Position numbers and translations under genes: made by a program. Below the pieces are notes generated by a model. That model was not told the DNA's origin and made no database searches. It saw nothing but the letters and a program-made list of their open reading frames with translations. Shown piece by piece: positions 13,402-18,876 of a DNA stretch of 18,876 bases (position 1 is its first letter; each line of letters opens with the position of its first letter). The DNA comes from Candidatus Altarchaeales archaeon WOR_SM1_86-2 (lineage in GTDB: Archaea > Altiarchaeota > Altiarchaeia > IMC4 > MCBC01): assembly GCA_001723855.1 (NCBI GenBank), contig MCBC01000003.1, forward strand, positions 1-18,876, given 5' to 3'.

Positions 13402-13578
13402 TTTTCACCTCTTTTTGGGTTTCTCACCCTTTATTTTGGTATTTACCTCCCGGCAAGGTTCCGCCTTGTAAAGCGCCCCACACATCGGCGCCCGGCTCAG
13501 GGTTCTGACGCCTTCCAGCAAAGTTTTCCCGACAAATGGCCGAATTTTGCCGCTTTGGTGAAAGACTTACCCAGGGTG
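13402..13578 (-). ncRNA. GC-rich, structure-prone 5' leader of the Kazal-protein gene (unidentified)
   Basis: The 177 bp between the upstream gene's stop and the Kazal-protein ATG are far richer in G/C than the flanks. On the minus strand they contain CAAGG-CGGAA-CCTTG, TCAG-AACC-CTGA and GCGCC-(9 nt)-GGCGC hairpins in succession, then GCCGGGAGGTAAATACC, and finally GAGGTGA four bases before the ATG, a strong Shine-Dalgarno. This looks like a cis-regulatory RNA or conserved untranslated element. I compared it from memory with c-di-GMP (GEMM), TPP, SAM, glycine, cobalamin and c-di-AMP classes and found no match. Confidence 0.35.
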
Positions 13579-13872
13579 CTAGATTACCTCGGCATCCTCG
13601 TGTCTCAAGCGGTACTCATCAGTACTGATAAGGGTGATTTTTAATAACTCATTACCAGCATCCCTTTTTCTTTTTATGTGCGTGGTTTCAATTCCGATCC
13701 AATTGTCATCCATCACGAGTTTGTATGCAATTGAATTGGTTCTTAAATTCAATGACGCTTTCCCGGATTCCAGCACCAAAACCTCAGGATTCTTTGATTT
13801 TATTATTGACTGGACTTTATTCAAATTATGGTTGTGACTTACGATAATTTTCCGGCATGATTTTAAAGACAT
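13579..13872 (-). CDS. Hypothetical protein
   Basis: This encodes 97 residues, begins MSLKSCRKIIVSHNHNLNKV, and has alternating charged and beta-prone stretches (NPEVLVLESGKASLNLRTNS, YKLVMDDNWIGIETTHIKRK, ELLKITLISTDEYRLRHED). There is no signal peptide, membrane helix or motif I recognise. It is downstream of rpsC on the same strand, 192 bp away, and upstream of the structured leader. A/T-rich sequence with TATA-like TTATATAAAAT character precedes the ATG, so it probably has its own promoter. The length and codon texture support a real gene. Function unknown. Confidence 0.6.
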   Translation of the reverse strand: MSLKSCRKIIVSHNHNLNKVQSIIKSKNPEVLVLESGKASLNLRTNSIAYKLVMDDNWIGIETTHIKRKRDAGNELLKITLISTDEYRLRHEDAEVI

Positions 13873-14064
13873 ACTTGATTATTATATTTTATATAAATTT
13901 CATAAATAAAAATATATTCTATGCGGGTCGATTTATTTTTCTGTTTCAAAAAATATTTTTGGCATTTTTGCGAAAAATCAAGAATTTCTTTTCGTTTTCA
14001 AAAAAGACGCCAAGATTTTTTTGAATTTTTCTGTTCTATTTTAGTCTAAAATTTAAAAAGAGAA

Positions 14065-15042
14065 TTATTTCGTTTTATCGGTTTTTGTCCTCTTAGCCTT
14101 CTGAGTTTTTGCTTTTGATGGTTTTTCCGATTTCTTTTTTACCCTCCCATCTGCATCTTTCTTAGCCTTCGGCTTTTCTTCCGATTTCTCCACACTCTTC
14201 TTTACGGCCTTCTCCACCCTTTTCTTTTCTGGTTTTTCCTCCGCATCCGGCTTTGGTTTTTCAACCTTTTTTTCTTTAACCCCTGATTCCTTCCCCAGTT
14301 TCTTCTCGAGTTTCTCCACCTTCTTCTCGAGTTTCTCCACCTTCTTATCCATATCGCCCTCCTTCGCAGCCGCCCTCTTATCCCTCTTTTTAACTTTGTC
14401 TTCCGGCTGCTCTTTCTCTTTCTCGACCGCCTTTTCAACCTTTTTGGCCTCCATAACATCTATCTGATCTGGGAAAACAACACCCGGTGGGACTATCTTT
14501 ACCGTGACCCCTATTACCCCTGCTTTGAGATAGGCCTGCATCAAACCCCTCCTGACCAATTTTAGAGAATCTCCCGCCTTCTTTATATAACCCTCAGAAA
14601 ACTTTTCTACCCTCGATTTGCCTCCCTTGCCAACAATCTTCCCAGTGAGAATAATCTCAACACCCCTTGCTCCCCCCCTCATAACGGATTTTACCGCCCG
14701 ATGCGCAACCCTTCTGAAATTCATGCCCCTCTCAAGTGCCATAACAATACTTCTTGCAACCAGGCTGGGGTCCAGATTCCACTGCTCCACCTTCTGCACA
14801 TCAATCGAAGGATCTTCCAGGTTAAATTTATCCTCCAGTGTTCTCGTCAATTTTTCAATTTGCCTGCCCTTCCTGCCGATAACAAGAGGCGGCTTGTCCA
14901 CGAACACGGTTATGCGGGTTTTTAGGGACGTTCTCTGTATGTCTATTCCGCTGTACCCTGCACTGCTCAACTCATTTCTCAAAAATCCTTCTATCTCTGA
15001 TCTGATGAGTCCTTCCCTGATGAAATGTCTGTCAATTGTCAC
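14065..15042 (-). CDS. rpsC: Ribosomal protein uS3 with a long Lys/Glu-rich C-terminal extension
   Basis: uS3 lines the mRNA entry channel of the small subunit. Residues 1-197 are a normal archaeal uS3: KH domain with VIGRKGRQIEKL (54-65), then MNFRRVAHRAVKSVMRGGAR (107-126), ILTGKIVGKGGKSR and IKIVPPGVVFPDQI-like VKIVPPGVVFPDQI. From about 198 to 325 it adds roughly 128 residues of Lys, Glu, Ala and Pro, including a heptad-like KKVEKLEKKVEKLEKKLG (233-250) with an exact internal repeat that should form a coiled coil. Archaeal uS3 is usually near 210-230 residues. The start is GTG at 15042. Its usual neighbours uL22 and uL29 are absent: porD lies divergently upstream, so it has left the S10-type cluster. 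Its 3' end is partly duplicated at 11956. Confidence 0.92.
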   Translation of the reverse strand: MTIDRHFIREGLIRSEIEGFLRNELSSAGYSGIDIQRTSLKTRITVFVDKPPLVIGRKGRQIEKLTRTLEDKFNLEDPSIDVQKVEQWNLDPSLVARSIVMALERGMNFRRVAHRAVKSVMRGGARGVEIILTGKIVGKGGKSRVEKFSEGYIKKAGDSLKLVRRGLMQAYLKAGVIGVTVKIVPPGVVFPDQIDVMEAKKVEKAVEKEKEQPEDKVKKRDKRAAAKEGDMDKKVEKLEKKVEKLEKKLGKESGVKEKKVEKPKPDAEEKPEKKRVEKAVKKSVEKSEEKPKAKKDADGRVKKKSEKPSKAKTQKAKRTKTDKTK

Positions 15043-15091
15043 TTTACTACTTTTTATTTAAATTTTAATAATAAAAACGAATGAAATATAA

Positions 15092-15364
15092 ATGAGTCCA
15101 GAATTAGAATATGCAACTGGTGCGGTAATCACAAAACCCGGAAGTTCCGAAATTACAAAAACAGGCGACTGGAGAACTTTCAGACCGGTGGTGGATAACG
15201 AAAAGTGTATTAAATGCGGAATTTGCGCGCAGTTATGCCCGGAAGGGGCCATTACCCTTACCGATGAAGGCATTGAAATCGATTATGATTACTGCAAGGG
15301 CTGTTTGATCTGCATGAACGAATGCCCGAAAGGGGCGATAGAGAAGGTTAAAGAGGAAAAGTAG
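15092..15364 (+). CDS. porD: 2[4Fe-4S] ferredoxin, PorD-type delta subunit of a 2-oxoacid:ferredoxin oxidoreductase
   Basis: This encodes 90 residues with two cluster motifs, CIKCGICAQLCP (Cys39, 42, 45, 49) and CKGCLICMNECP (Cys68, 71, 74, 78). The N-terminal lead, GAVITKPGSSEITKTGDWRT, then FRPVVDNEKC, is typical of the delta subunit of pyruvate (or 2-oxoisovalerate) ferredoxin oxidoreductase and distinguishes it from free ferredoxins. It passes electrons from the TPP-dependent subunit to external ferredoxin. The gamma, alpha and beta genes, which normally accompany it, are not in the window, so it is an orphan here. It is divergent from rpsC and converges with the cooT-like gene. Confidence 0.85.
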   Translation: MSPELEYATGAVITKPGSSEITKTGDWRTFRPVVDNEKCIKCGICAQLCPEGAITLTDEGIEIDYDYCKGCLICMNECPKGAIEKVKEEK

Positions 15365-15367
15365 TTT

Positions 15368-15556
15368 CTATAATTTTTCCACCACAACCCTGTGCTTTAA
15401 AAAATCAATCTTCTTGACTTTGCCGCTTACTTGTTTCTTATCGCCCAGCAATCCATAAACCTCTACCCTGTCATCTTCAATCTCAATTCGAGCCGCTTCT
15501 TTCATAAATAATTCCTCTTTTCCGTTTGTTTTTAAATAAACATCTGATTCACACAT
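15368..15556 (-). CDS. CooT-like nickel-binding protein
   Basis: From the ATG at 15556 the protein is 62 residues, MCESDVYLKTNGKEELFMKE, ending in VSGKVKKIDFLKHRVVVEKL. A Cys at position 2 and the order MC-x2-xVYL...E.xxxxVAxxxxxxxxVxxxxLxGxxxxxxGxxxxIDFxxxxxxxE match the CooT family, small proteins that bind nickel through Cys2 and help mature carbon monoxide dehydrogenase. An in-frame upstream ATG at 15580 would remove the conserved Met-Cys start and deepen the overlap. The ATG lies inside the end of the core-metE gene (8-bp overlap), implying coupled translation. A link between the two proteins is suggested only by this overlap. Confidence 0.7.
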   Translation of the reverse strand: MCESDVYLKTNGKEELFMKEAARIEIEDDRVEVYGLLGDKKQVSGKVKKIDFLKHRVVVEKL

Positions 15557-16598
15557 TTTTCTTTTCATTGAATTTATCAACCGCCTGCGCGGTATTCTTT
15601 AGAAGCAGGGATGCTGCTTCCCGGCCTGGCCATGCGCCTAATCCGCAATCCGGGCCGGCGTAAGATATGCGGTCGCCTAAAATCCCGCATGCATTTTCCA
15701 GTCTTTTCCCTATGATCTTCGGACTTTCCATGTAATTCAGCATTTCCTCAAATCCTTTGGTTTTCCATACGTCTACCCCCATGGTTTCCTTAAAATCCGC
15801 AGCGATCCCGAATATGTTAGTCCTCGCCACCCCGACCCTCAGGAATTTACCATAATCGTCCAGATCCCTTTTATCGATTCCGTCAAGGTTTTTTGGATCC
15901 TCCGCTGACTCAATGCCGATAATTGGGATGTTTGATTGGTAAACCCTGTCTATATCTGCTGAAGAATGCAGGTGAATCTGGACGTCCAGATCGGAGCATC
16001 CCTCTATTGAAACATTCCAGGCATCTGCAAGATCGTTATCATCCACAACAATATTCGGGTTCAACCCCAGACTCGGCTCGTCCATGCTTATTGTTTTTGT
16101 TTCCAGGTATTTTTCATTGATCAACGAGTTTTTTATGAATTTTGATGTGCTTTTTGCCAGGTTTTTCAGCAGGTCCCCTTCCACCGCAGTACCGACATTT
16201 TTCAGGTATAACTCCAGGGGTCCCGTTACGCATACCCGGAGGTTTAATGCATCGCCGGTATCTCCGTAATATTTTTTTCCAACCGCATGGAGAGGGTCTA
16301 TTTCAGGAATCTTTGCAAATTCGTCCTTTACGACCCACGGCTCATCTTCTTCATAGAATTTTTCGATTAACCCGAAAAACCCTTTGATCATATCCCGAAA
16401 CTGCGGGTAATTCGGGTGCATTATCCCGGATGCGACTTTTAATTCCATTGCACCCTCAACCGCTTTATTGAAAAACTCTTTTTCTTCACCGGAAGCGCTG
16501 TTGGTAATCAATTTGAATGCCGTCTCCTCAATTCTTTTTCTTCCAACACCTTCCGGCAGGGGAAAGCTTCCTATGTCATCCGATATTATGCTTGGCAT
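15549..16598 (-). CDS. Core-MetE-type methionine synthase (lacks N-terminal domain)
   Basis: At 349 residues this corresponds to the catalytic C-terminal barrel of cobalamin-independent methionine synthase, the short form found in archaea, which transfers methyl groups to homocysteine, in several cases from a methyl-corrinoid protein. Visible marks: DDIGSFPLP at the start, VCVTGPLEL (122-130), SMDEPSLGL (171-179), VQIHLHSS (206-213), IPIIGIESA (224-232) and AGPDCGLGAWP (314-324). By alignment in mind, the zinc ligands His, Cys, Glu, Cys of MetE correspond to His209, His211, Glu230 and Cys318, so the first cysteine appears replaced by histidine. It overlaps the cooT-like gene by 8 bp. It could be a related methyltransferase rather than methionine synthase itself. 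Confidence 0.75.
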   Translation of the reverse strand: MPSIISDDIGSFPLPEGVGRKRIEETAFKLITNSASGEEKEFFNKAVEGAMELKVASGIMHPNYPQFRDMIKGFFGLIEKFYEEDEPWVVKDEFAKIPEIDPLHAVGKKYYGDTGDALNLRVCVTGPLELYLKNVGTAVEGDLLKNLAKSTSKFIKNSLINEKYLETKTISMDEPSLGLNPNIVVDDNDLADAWNVSIEGCSDLDVQIHLHSSADIDRVYQSNIPIIGIESAEDPKNLDGIDKRDLDDYGKFLRVGVARTNIFGIAADFKETMGVDVWKTKGFEEMLNYMESPKIIGKRLENACGILGDRISYAGPDCGLGAWPGREAASLLLKNTAQAVDKFNEKKNV

Positions 16599-16810
16599 AT
16601 TATTTATTAAAAGTCTAAGAAAAAAAATATAGAAGCCTAACTTCGGTCGTTATGGGGATATGCCGTGACAACTATAGCATACTCTGCCAATCTCACCGAT
16701 CGTTAAAGAAGAACTATGGACTCTATTTTATATTTAAAAATCCAATATCCACAGGAATGGAATTTCGTCCAAAAGTAAGTATATCGGAAACCAAGTTCTG
16801 ATATAATATA
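16599..16810. other. Intergenic stretch, no gene seen
   Basis: This is the left part of a 319-bp gene-free interval upstream of the inverted-repeat module. It contains short palindromes and a GCCTAACTTCGGTCG segment at 16636 but no coding frame or tRNA. The upstream A/T-rich stretch (16599-16630) probably holds the core-metE promoter. Confidence 0.4.
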
Positions 16811-16917
16811 GTTAGACGAAATTTTTGGGTCGCCCCTATATTTTTATTCTATTAACACGATATTTATTATAGTTTAAAGTATAATGTTAATATATAGAAT
16901 ACTTCAAATATAGAAAA

Positions 16918-18084
16918 ATGCGAAAGAAAAGAGTCAAATTAATTGCAGAGATAGAAAAACAGCGTAAATCTAAACTTTTAGTGTATATAACAGGAGATAG
17001 ACCCCCCTTCGGTGCCAGGATAGCTGAAGATGCAGTTAGACCAATGTATGATCATATAGCAAAATTTAACAAGGAAAATAAAAAGTTAGATAAAATAGAC
17101 TTGTTTGTTTATAGCAGAGGGGGAGACGTTAGTGTTCCATGGAGAATCGTTTCCATGTTAAGAGAATTCTGTGAAGAACTGAGTGTTCTTATACCTTATA
17201 AAGCATATAGTGCAACTACTATGATCGCACTGGGTTCAGATAATATAGTAATGGGGAGAAAAGCGGAATTAGGTCCGATAGACCCCACATTAGAAAGAAT
17301 GCCTATTGGAAGCTCTACAGTTTCTCCAGATCAGATCAGTGTTGAGGATGTATCTTCATATATCTCATTTATGAGGGAGCGAGCTAACATAAATGATCAA
17401 ATGGCATTATCTAATGTCATCTCATTATTAGCAGAACATGTGCAGCCATTAACACTCGGTAGTATAAATCGTCAATATTCGCATATAAGACTCGTGGCTA
17501 AAAAACTTTTAACATCTAGAAAGGAAAAGATGGATGAAGAGCGACTGAGTACTATAATTGAGGCATTAACAGAGAAAATGTATTCACATGGTCATGGGAT
17601 AGGTCGTAAAGAAGCCAAAGAATTAGGGTTGTCAGTTATATTTCCCGATGAAAAATTGGAAAAAACGATGTGGGATCTGTTCCTTGAATATGAAAAGCTC
17701 TTAAAACTTAATGAACCACTTCATTTTGAACAGGTATTAGCAGATAAGGAAGAGGATATATTAAAAGATATTGTGATTGCTTTAATTGAATCAACTTACC
17801 TGTTGGATGTGTTTGACCAAGACATAAGAGTTAGGAAGGTAAGGAATATTCCACCTAATCCCCAAATAAATCTAAATTTGAATCTATCACTGCCACCACA
17901 AATCGACCCGAGTACTCTTCCAGAGAACGCACAGATAGCAATTCAACAGATTATGGAACAAATATCCAAAACTCTCCCTCAAATGATTCAAGATGAGATG
18001 AGTAAACAATCACCGGTTGTTGGTATAGAATCAAGGAGTTTAGGGGGGTCGTGGAAAAAAAGAAAAAATGAAAAATCCAAGTAA
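16918..18084 (+). CDS. SDH-type (ClpP/SppA-class) serine protease
   Basis: This encodes 388 residues. The N-terminal 250 residues have the ClpP/crotonase fold signature of the serine dehydrogenase proteinase family: YITGDRPPFGARI (23-35), LFVYSRGGDVSVPWRIVSML (62-81) with the oxyanion-hole GG, VLIPYKAYSATTMIALGSD (90-108) with likely nucleophile Ser98, and RKAELGPIDPTL (114-125). A helical region follows, then a proline-rich linker (PPNPQINLNLNLSLPPQIDP) and a tail ending SWKKRKNEKSK. There is no clear signal peptide; relatives are membrane-associated or cytoplasmic. It overlaps the next gene by 17 bp. Composition is strongly A/T-rich, unlike rpsC or tyrS, and the pair sits between inverted repeats next to a group II intron, so horizontal arrival is likely. 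Confidence 0.75.
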   Translation: MRKKRVKLIAEIEKQRKSKLLVYITGDRPPFGARIAEDAVRPMYDHIAKFNKENKKLDKIDLFVYSRGGDVSVPWRIVSMLREFCEELSVLIPYKAYSATTMIALGSDNIVMGRKAELGPIDPTLERMPIGSSTVSPDQISVEDVSSYISFMRERANINDQMALSNVISLLAEHVQPLTLGSINRQYSHIRLVAKKLLTSRKEKMDEERLSTIIEALTEKMYSHGHGIGRKEAKELGLSVIFPDEKLEKTMWDLFLEYEKLLKLNEPLHFEQVLADKEEDILKDIVIALIESTYLLDVFDQDIRVRKVRNIPPNPQINLNLNLSLPPQIDPSTLPENAQIAIQQIMEQISKTLPQMIQDEMSKQSPVVGIESRSLGGSWKKRKNEKSK

Positions 18085-18295
18085 AGAAATTAGTAATGAT
18101 AAGAATATCGAAGTAAATATTAGAATATTGCCATTTAATTCTCGATTTATAAAACTGGGTGGAAAAAGTATTGAACCATACAAGGTGGAAAAGGCAGAAC
18201 ACTATTTATATAAGGAGCCACTAACAACTGGACGCAATTTAATTGTGATCAATAAAGAATCTAAAAATTATGGTATTCCAAAGACAACATTGTGA
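18068..18295 (+). CDS. Hypothetical protein overlapping the SDH-type protease gene
   Basis: This encodes 75 residues, starts MKNPSKEISNDKNIEVNIRI, and contains LPFNSRFIKLGGKSIEPYKV and KEPLTTGRNLIVINKESKNYG. There is no recognised domain, signal peptide or membrane helix. The ATG lies within the protease gene's last codons (17-bp overlap), implying coupled translation and a shared role. It is A/T-rich like its partner and ends 12 bp before the right inverted repeat, so both genes form one cargo. A cofactor, inhibitor or substrate of the protease is conjecture. Confidence 0.5.
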   Translation: MKNPSKEISNDKNIEVNIRILPFNSRFIKLGGKSIEPYKVEKAEHYLYKEPLTTGRNLIVINKESKNYGIPKTTL

Positions 18296-18320
18296 TTTTT
18301 TTATGATGGCGACCCAAAAA

Positions 18321-18449
18321 CTCTCACTCCGCTACGCTCCGTTCGGGGCTATCGCCCTCGTCTAACAAAGGGTATCCCCTGCGGCTACGCCTTGCACTTC
18401 ATGAAATTGCCCTATCGGGCAACTTCGGATACCCTTGTTCCGTTATCGG
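18321..18449. repeat. GC-rich hairpin element forming the 5' exon of the group II intron
   Basis: This 129-bp G/C-rich segment contrasts with the A/T-rich genes before it. ACAAAGGGTATCC (18365-18377) and GGATACCCTTGT (18427-18438) pair with one bulged A, enclosing smaller hairpins (for example GCCC-TAT-CGGGC near 18409-18420). The stem ends about 10 nt before the intron, the hairpin-plus-short-IBS layout used by group IIC introns, which insert after terminator-like stems or attC sites. The segment begins with GTCTAAC at the stem base, as attC sites do, but no intact GTTRRRY partner follows on this side. Confidence 0.5.
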
Positions 18450-18876
18450 GTGTGCCTCGCATGGCCATTTGCCAGGTGGTGTAAGTCCACCTTCCTCAAT
18501 TGCTTGTTCAGAGGAGTAGTCGAAGATGACCCGGAAGGTCTAGCACCCTGTTGAGGGTGGCAAGCTTATAATCGCGAGGTTATGGGTGAAGGAAGCTGCA
18601 GACAAAATCGCAGGCCAAAACGTAAGTGAACCCACCGGTGGCACTGTATTATTGACGACCCGCCCAGTGAACCCACCGGTGGCACTGTATTATTGACGAC
18701 CCGCCCCGATAACGGGGAAGTCCGTTGCATCATGCAGATTAAAACAAGCAGGTGAAGCATGATGGGTGTATGGTGTGTTTAGGGTTGGCATGTGATGAAA
18801 GTGGATGGTCTTACCGAGGGAGGTCTTATGCAGTCCTGTGCAGGGAAACACAGGTAAATGAAAGGTATAAGCAGGT
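18450..18876 (+). ncRNA. Group II intron, 5' part (domain I), runs off right edge
   Basis: The intron most likely starts at GTGTG (18450), the GUGYG-type 5' splice site, followed by CCTCGCATGGCC and the TGGTGTAAGTCCACC stem-loop (18477-18491), both typical of the start of domain I. Further in, GAGGTTATGGGTGAAGGAAG and CAAAACGTAAGTGAACC are familiar group II domain I segments. The end of the upstream exon, TTATCGG (18443-18449), is complementary to CCGATAA (18706-18712) in a CCCCG-ATAA-CGGGG hairpin, giving a convincing IBS1-EBS1 pair about 256 nt into the intron, where EBS1 is expected. The reverse transcriptase/maturase would lie in domain IV beyond the window. Such introns are retroelements that move by reverse splicing. 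Confidence 0.8.
18625..18706. repeat. Exact 41-bp tandem duplication inside the group II intron
   Basis: 18625-18665 and 18666-18706 are identical 41-bp units starting AGTGAACCCACCGG and ending GACGACCCGCCC. They lie in domain I just before the EBS1 hairpin. One unit alone would join the same flanks smoothly, so this is a recent duplication or an assembly artefact. Confidence 0.9.

Larger units (their letters stand above)
16811..18366. mobile_element. Inverted-repeat-bounded module carrying the SDH-type protease pair
   Basis: Left end: GTTAGACGA (16811-16819), AA, then TTTTTGGGTCGCC (16822-16834). Right end: GGCGACCCAAAAA (18308-18320), 37 bp of GC-rich sequence (18321-18357), then TCGTCTAAC (18358-18366). 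Both segments are exact reverse complements, so the ends form an interrupted inverted repeat of 22 matching bases. The interior holds only the two A/T-rich genes at 16918-18295. No transposase is inside and no target duplication is evident, so any mobility would depend on enzymes elsewhere. The terminal 7-mers GTTAGAC and GTCTAAC also fit integron attC core-site patterns. Confidence 0.45.

Noticed and set aside
13402..13578. c-di-GMP (GEMM) riboswitch in the Kazal-gene leader
   Set aside because: The conserved GEMM core and tetraloop-receptor segments are not present; only generic hairpins can be supported.
14202..14459. 85-codon Arg/Lys-rich frame on the minus strand
   Set aside because: Out-of-frame reading of the low-complexity rpsC tail.
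18566..18760. 64-codon minus-strand frame with an internal repeat
   Set aside because: Lies wholly in group II intron domain I; its protein repeat is just the 41-bp tandem duplication.
18340..18876. CRISPR array suggested by repeated GC-rich units
   Set aside because: Only one 41-bp tandem pair with no spacer between; the surroundings match a group II intron.

Overview
The window is archaeal chromosome. It carries Orc1/Cdc6, ribosomal proteins uS3 and eL33 (L35Ae), an archaeal-type tyrosyl-tRNA synthetase, a fragment of the Pno1/Dim2-type KH protein, a geranylgeranyl reductase-family flavoprotein, archaeal SepF and a short core-MetE methionine synthase. A PorD-type 2[4Fe-4S] ferredoxin subunit and a CooT-like nickel protein suggest an anaerobe using ferredoxin and nickel-enzyme C1 metabolism. 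Most starts lie just behind A/T-rich stretches with TATA-like boxes about 25 nt upstream and no Shine-Dalgarno, which fits leaderless transcripts. I cannot name the lineage from sequence alone; an Altiarchaeota- or methanogen-like euryarchaeon is only a guess.

Layout: 1-1460 is worn accessory DNA: the 5' end of an IS630-like transposase gene, a frameshifted RelE/ParE toxin, a convergent RelB-like antitoxin with an in-frame stop, and small UPF0175 and WD-rich hypothetical genes. It abuts a trpC that has lost its 3' end and has a 5' frameshift (1467-2070). 2097-6362 is housekeeping: geranylgeranyl reductase with a membrane protein, eL33, a PspC-domain protein, orc1/cdc6 with a SecB-like partner, and sepF on the other side of a 57-bp divergent promoter. 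6363-8888 is an accessory stretch downstream of tyrS in which three degenerate copies related to the tyrS 3' end alternate with small cargo modules (DUF2798; DUF5678 plus retropepsin-like protease; a secreted/membrane Ada-like protein). 8888-11615 holds tyrS, a small Cys-rich membrane protein and a COG2509 flavoprotein. 11616-13578 is again rearranged: a 49-bp copy of the rpsC 3' end fused back to back with a 5'-truncated pno1, then a frameshifted secreted Kazal-domain protein behind a GC-rich, structure-prone leader. 13579-16598 holds a hypothetical gene, rpsC with a long Lys/Glu-rich tail, an orphan porD, and cooT-like/core-metE.

From 16811 the window is mobile again: a ClpP/SppA-class (SDH-type) serine protease and a small overlapping partner lie between interrupted inverted repeats, followed by a GC-rich hairpin and the 5' part of a group II intron (from about 18450) that runs off the right edge. 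The intron's upstream exon end (IBS1) is complementary to a candidate EBS1 about 256 nt inside it, and it carries an exact 41-bp tandem duplication.

The most unusual things are the serial tyrS-3'-end-like repeats separating cargo modules, the duplicated rpsC tail at the pno1 junction, and the inverted-repeat-bounded protease module next to a group II intron.
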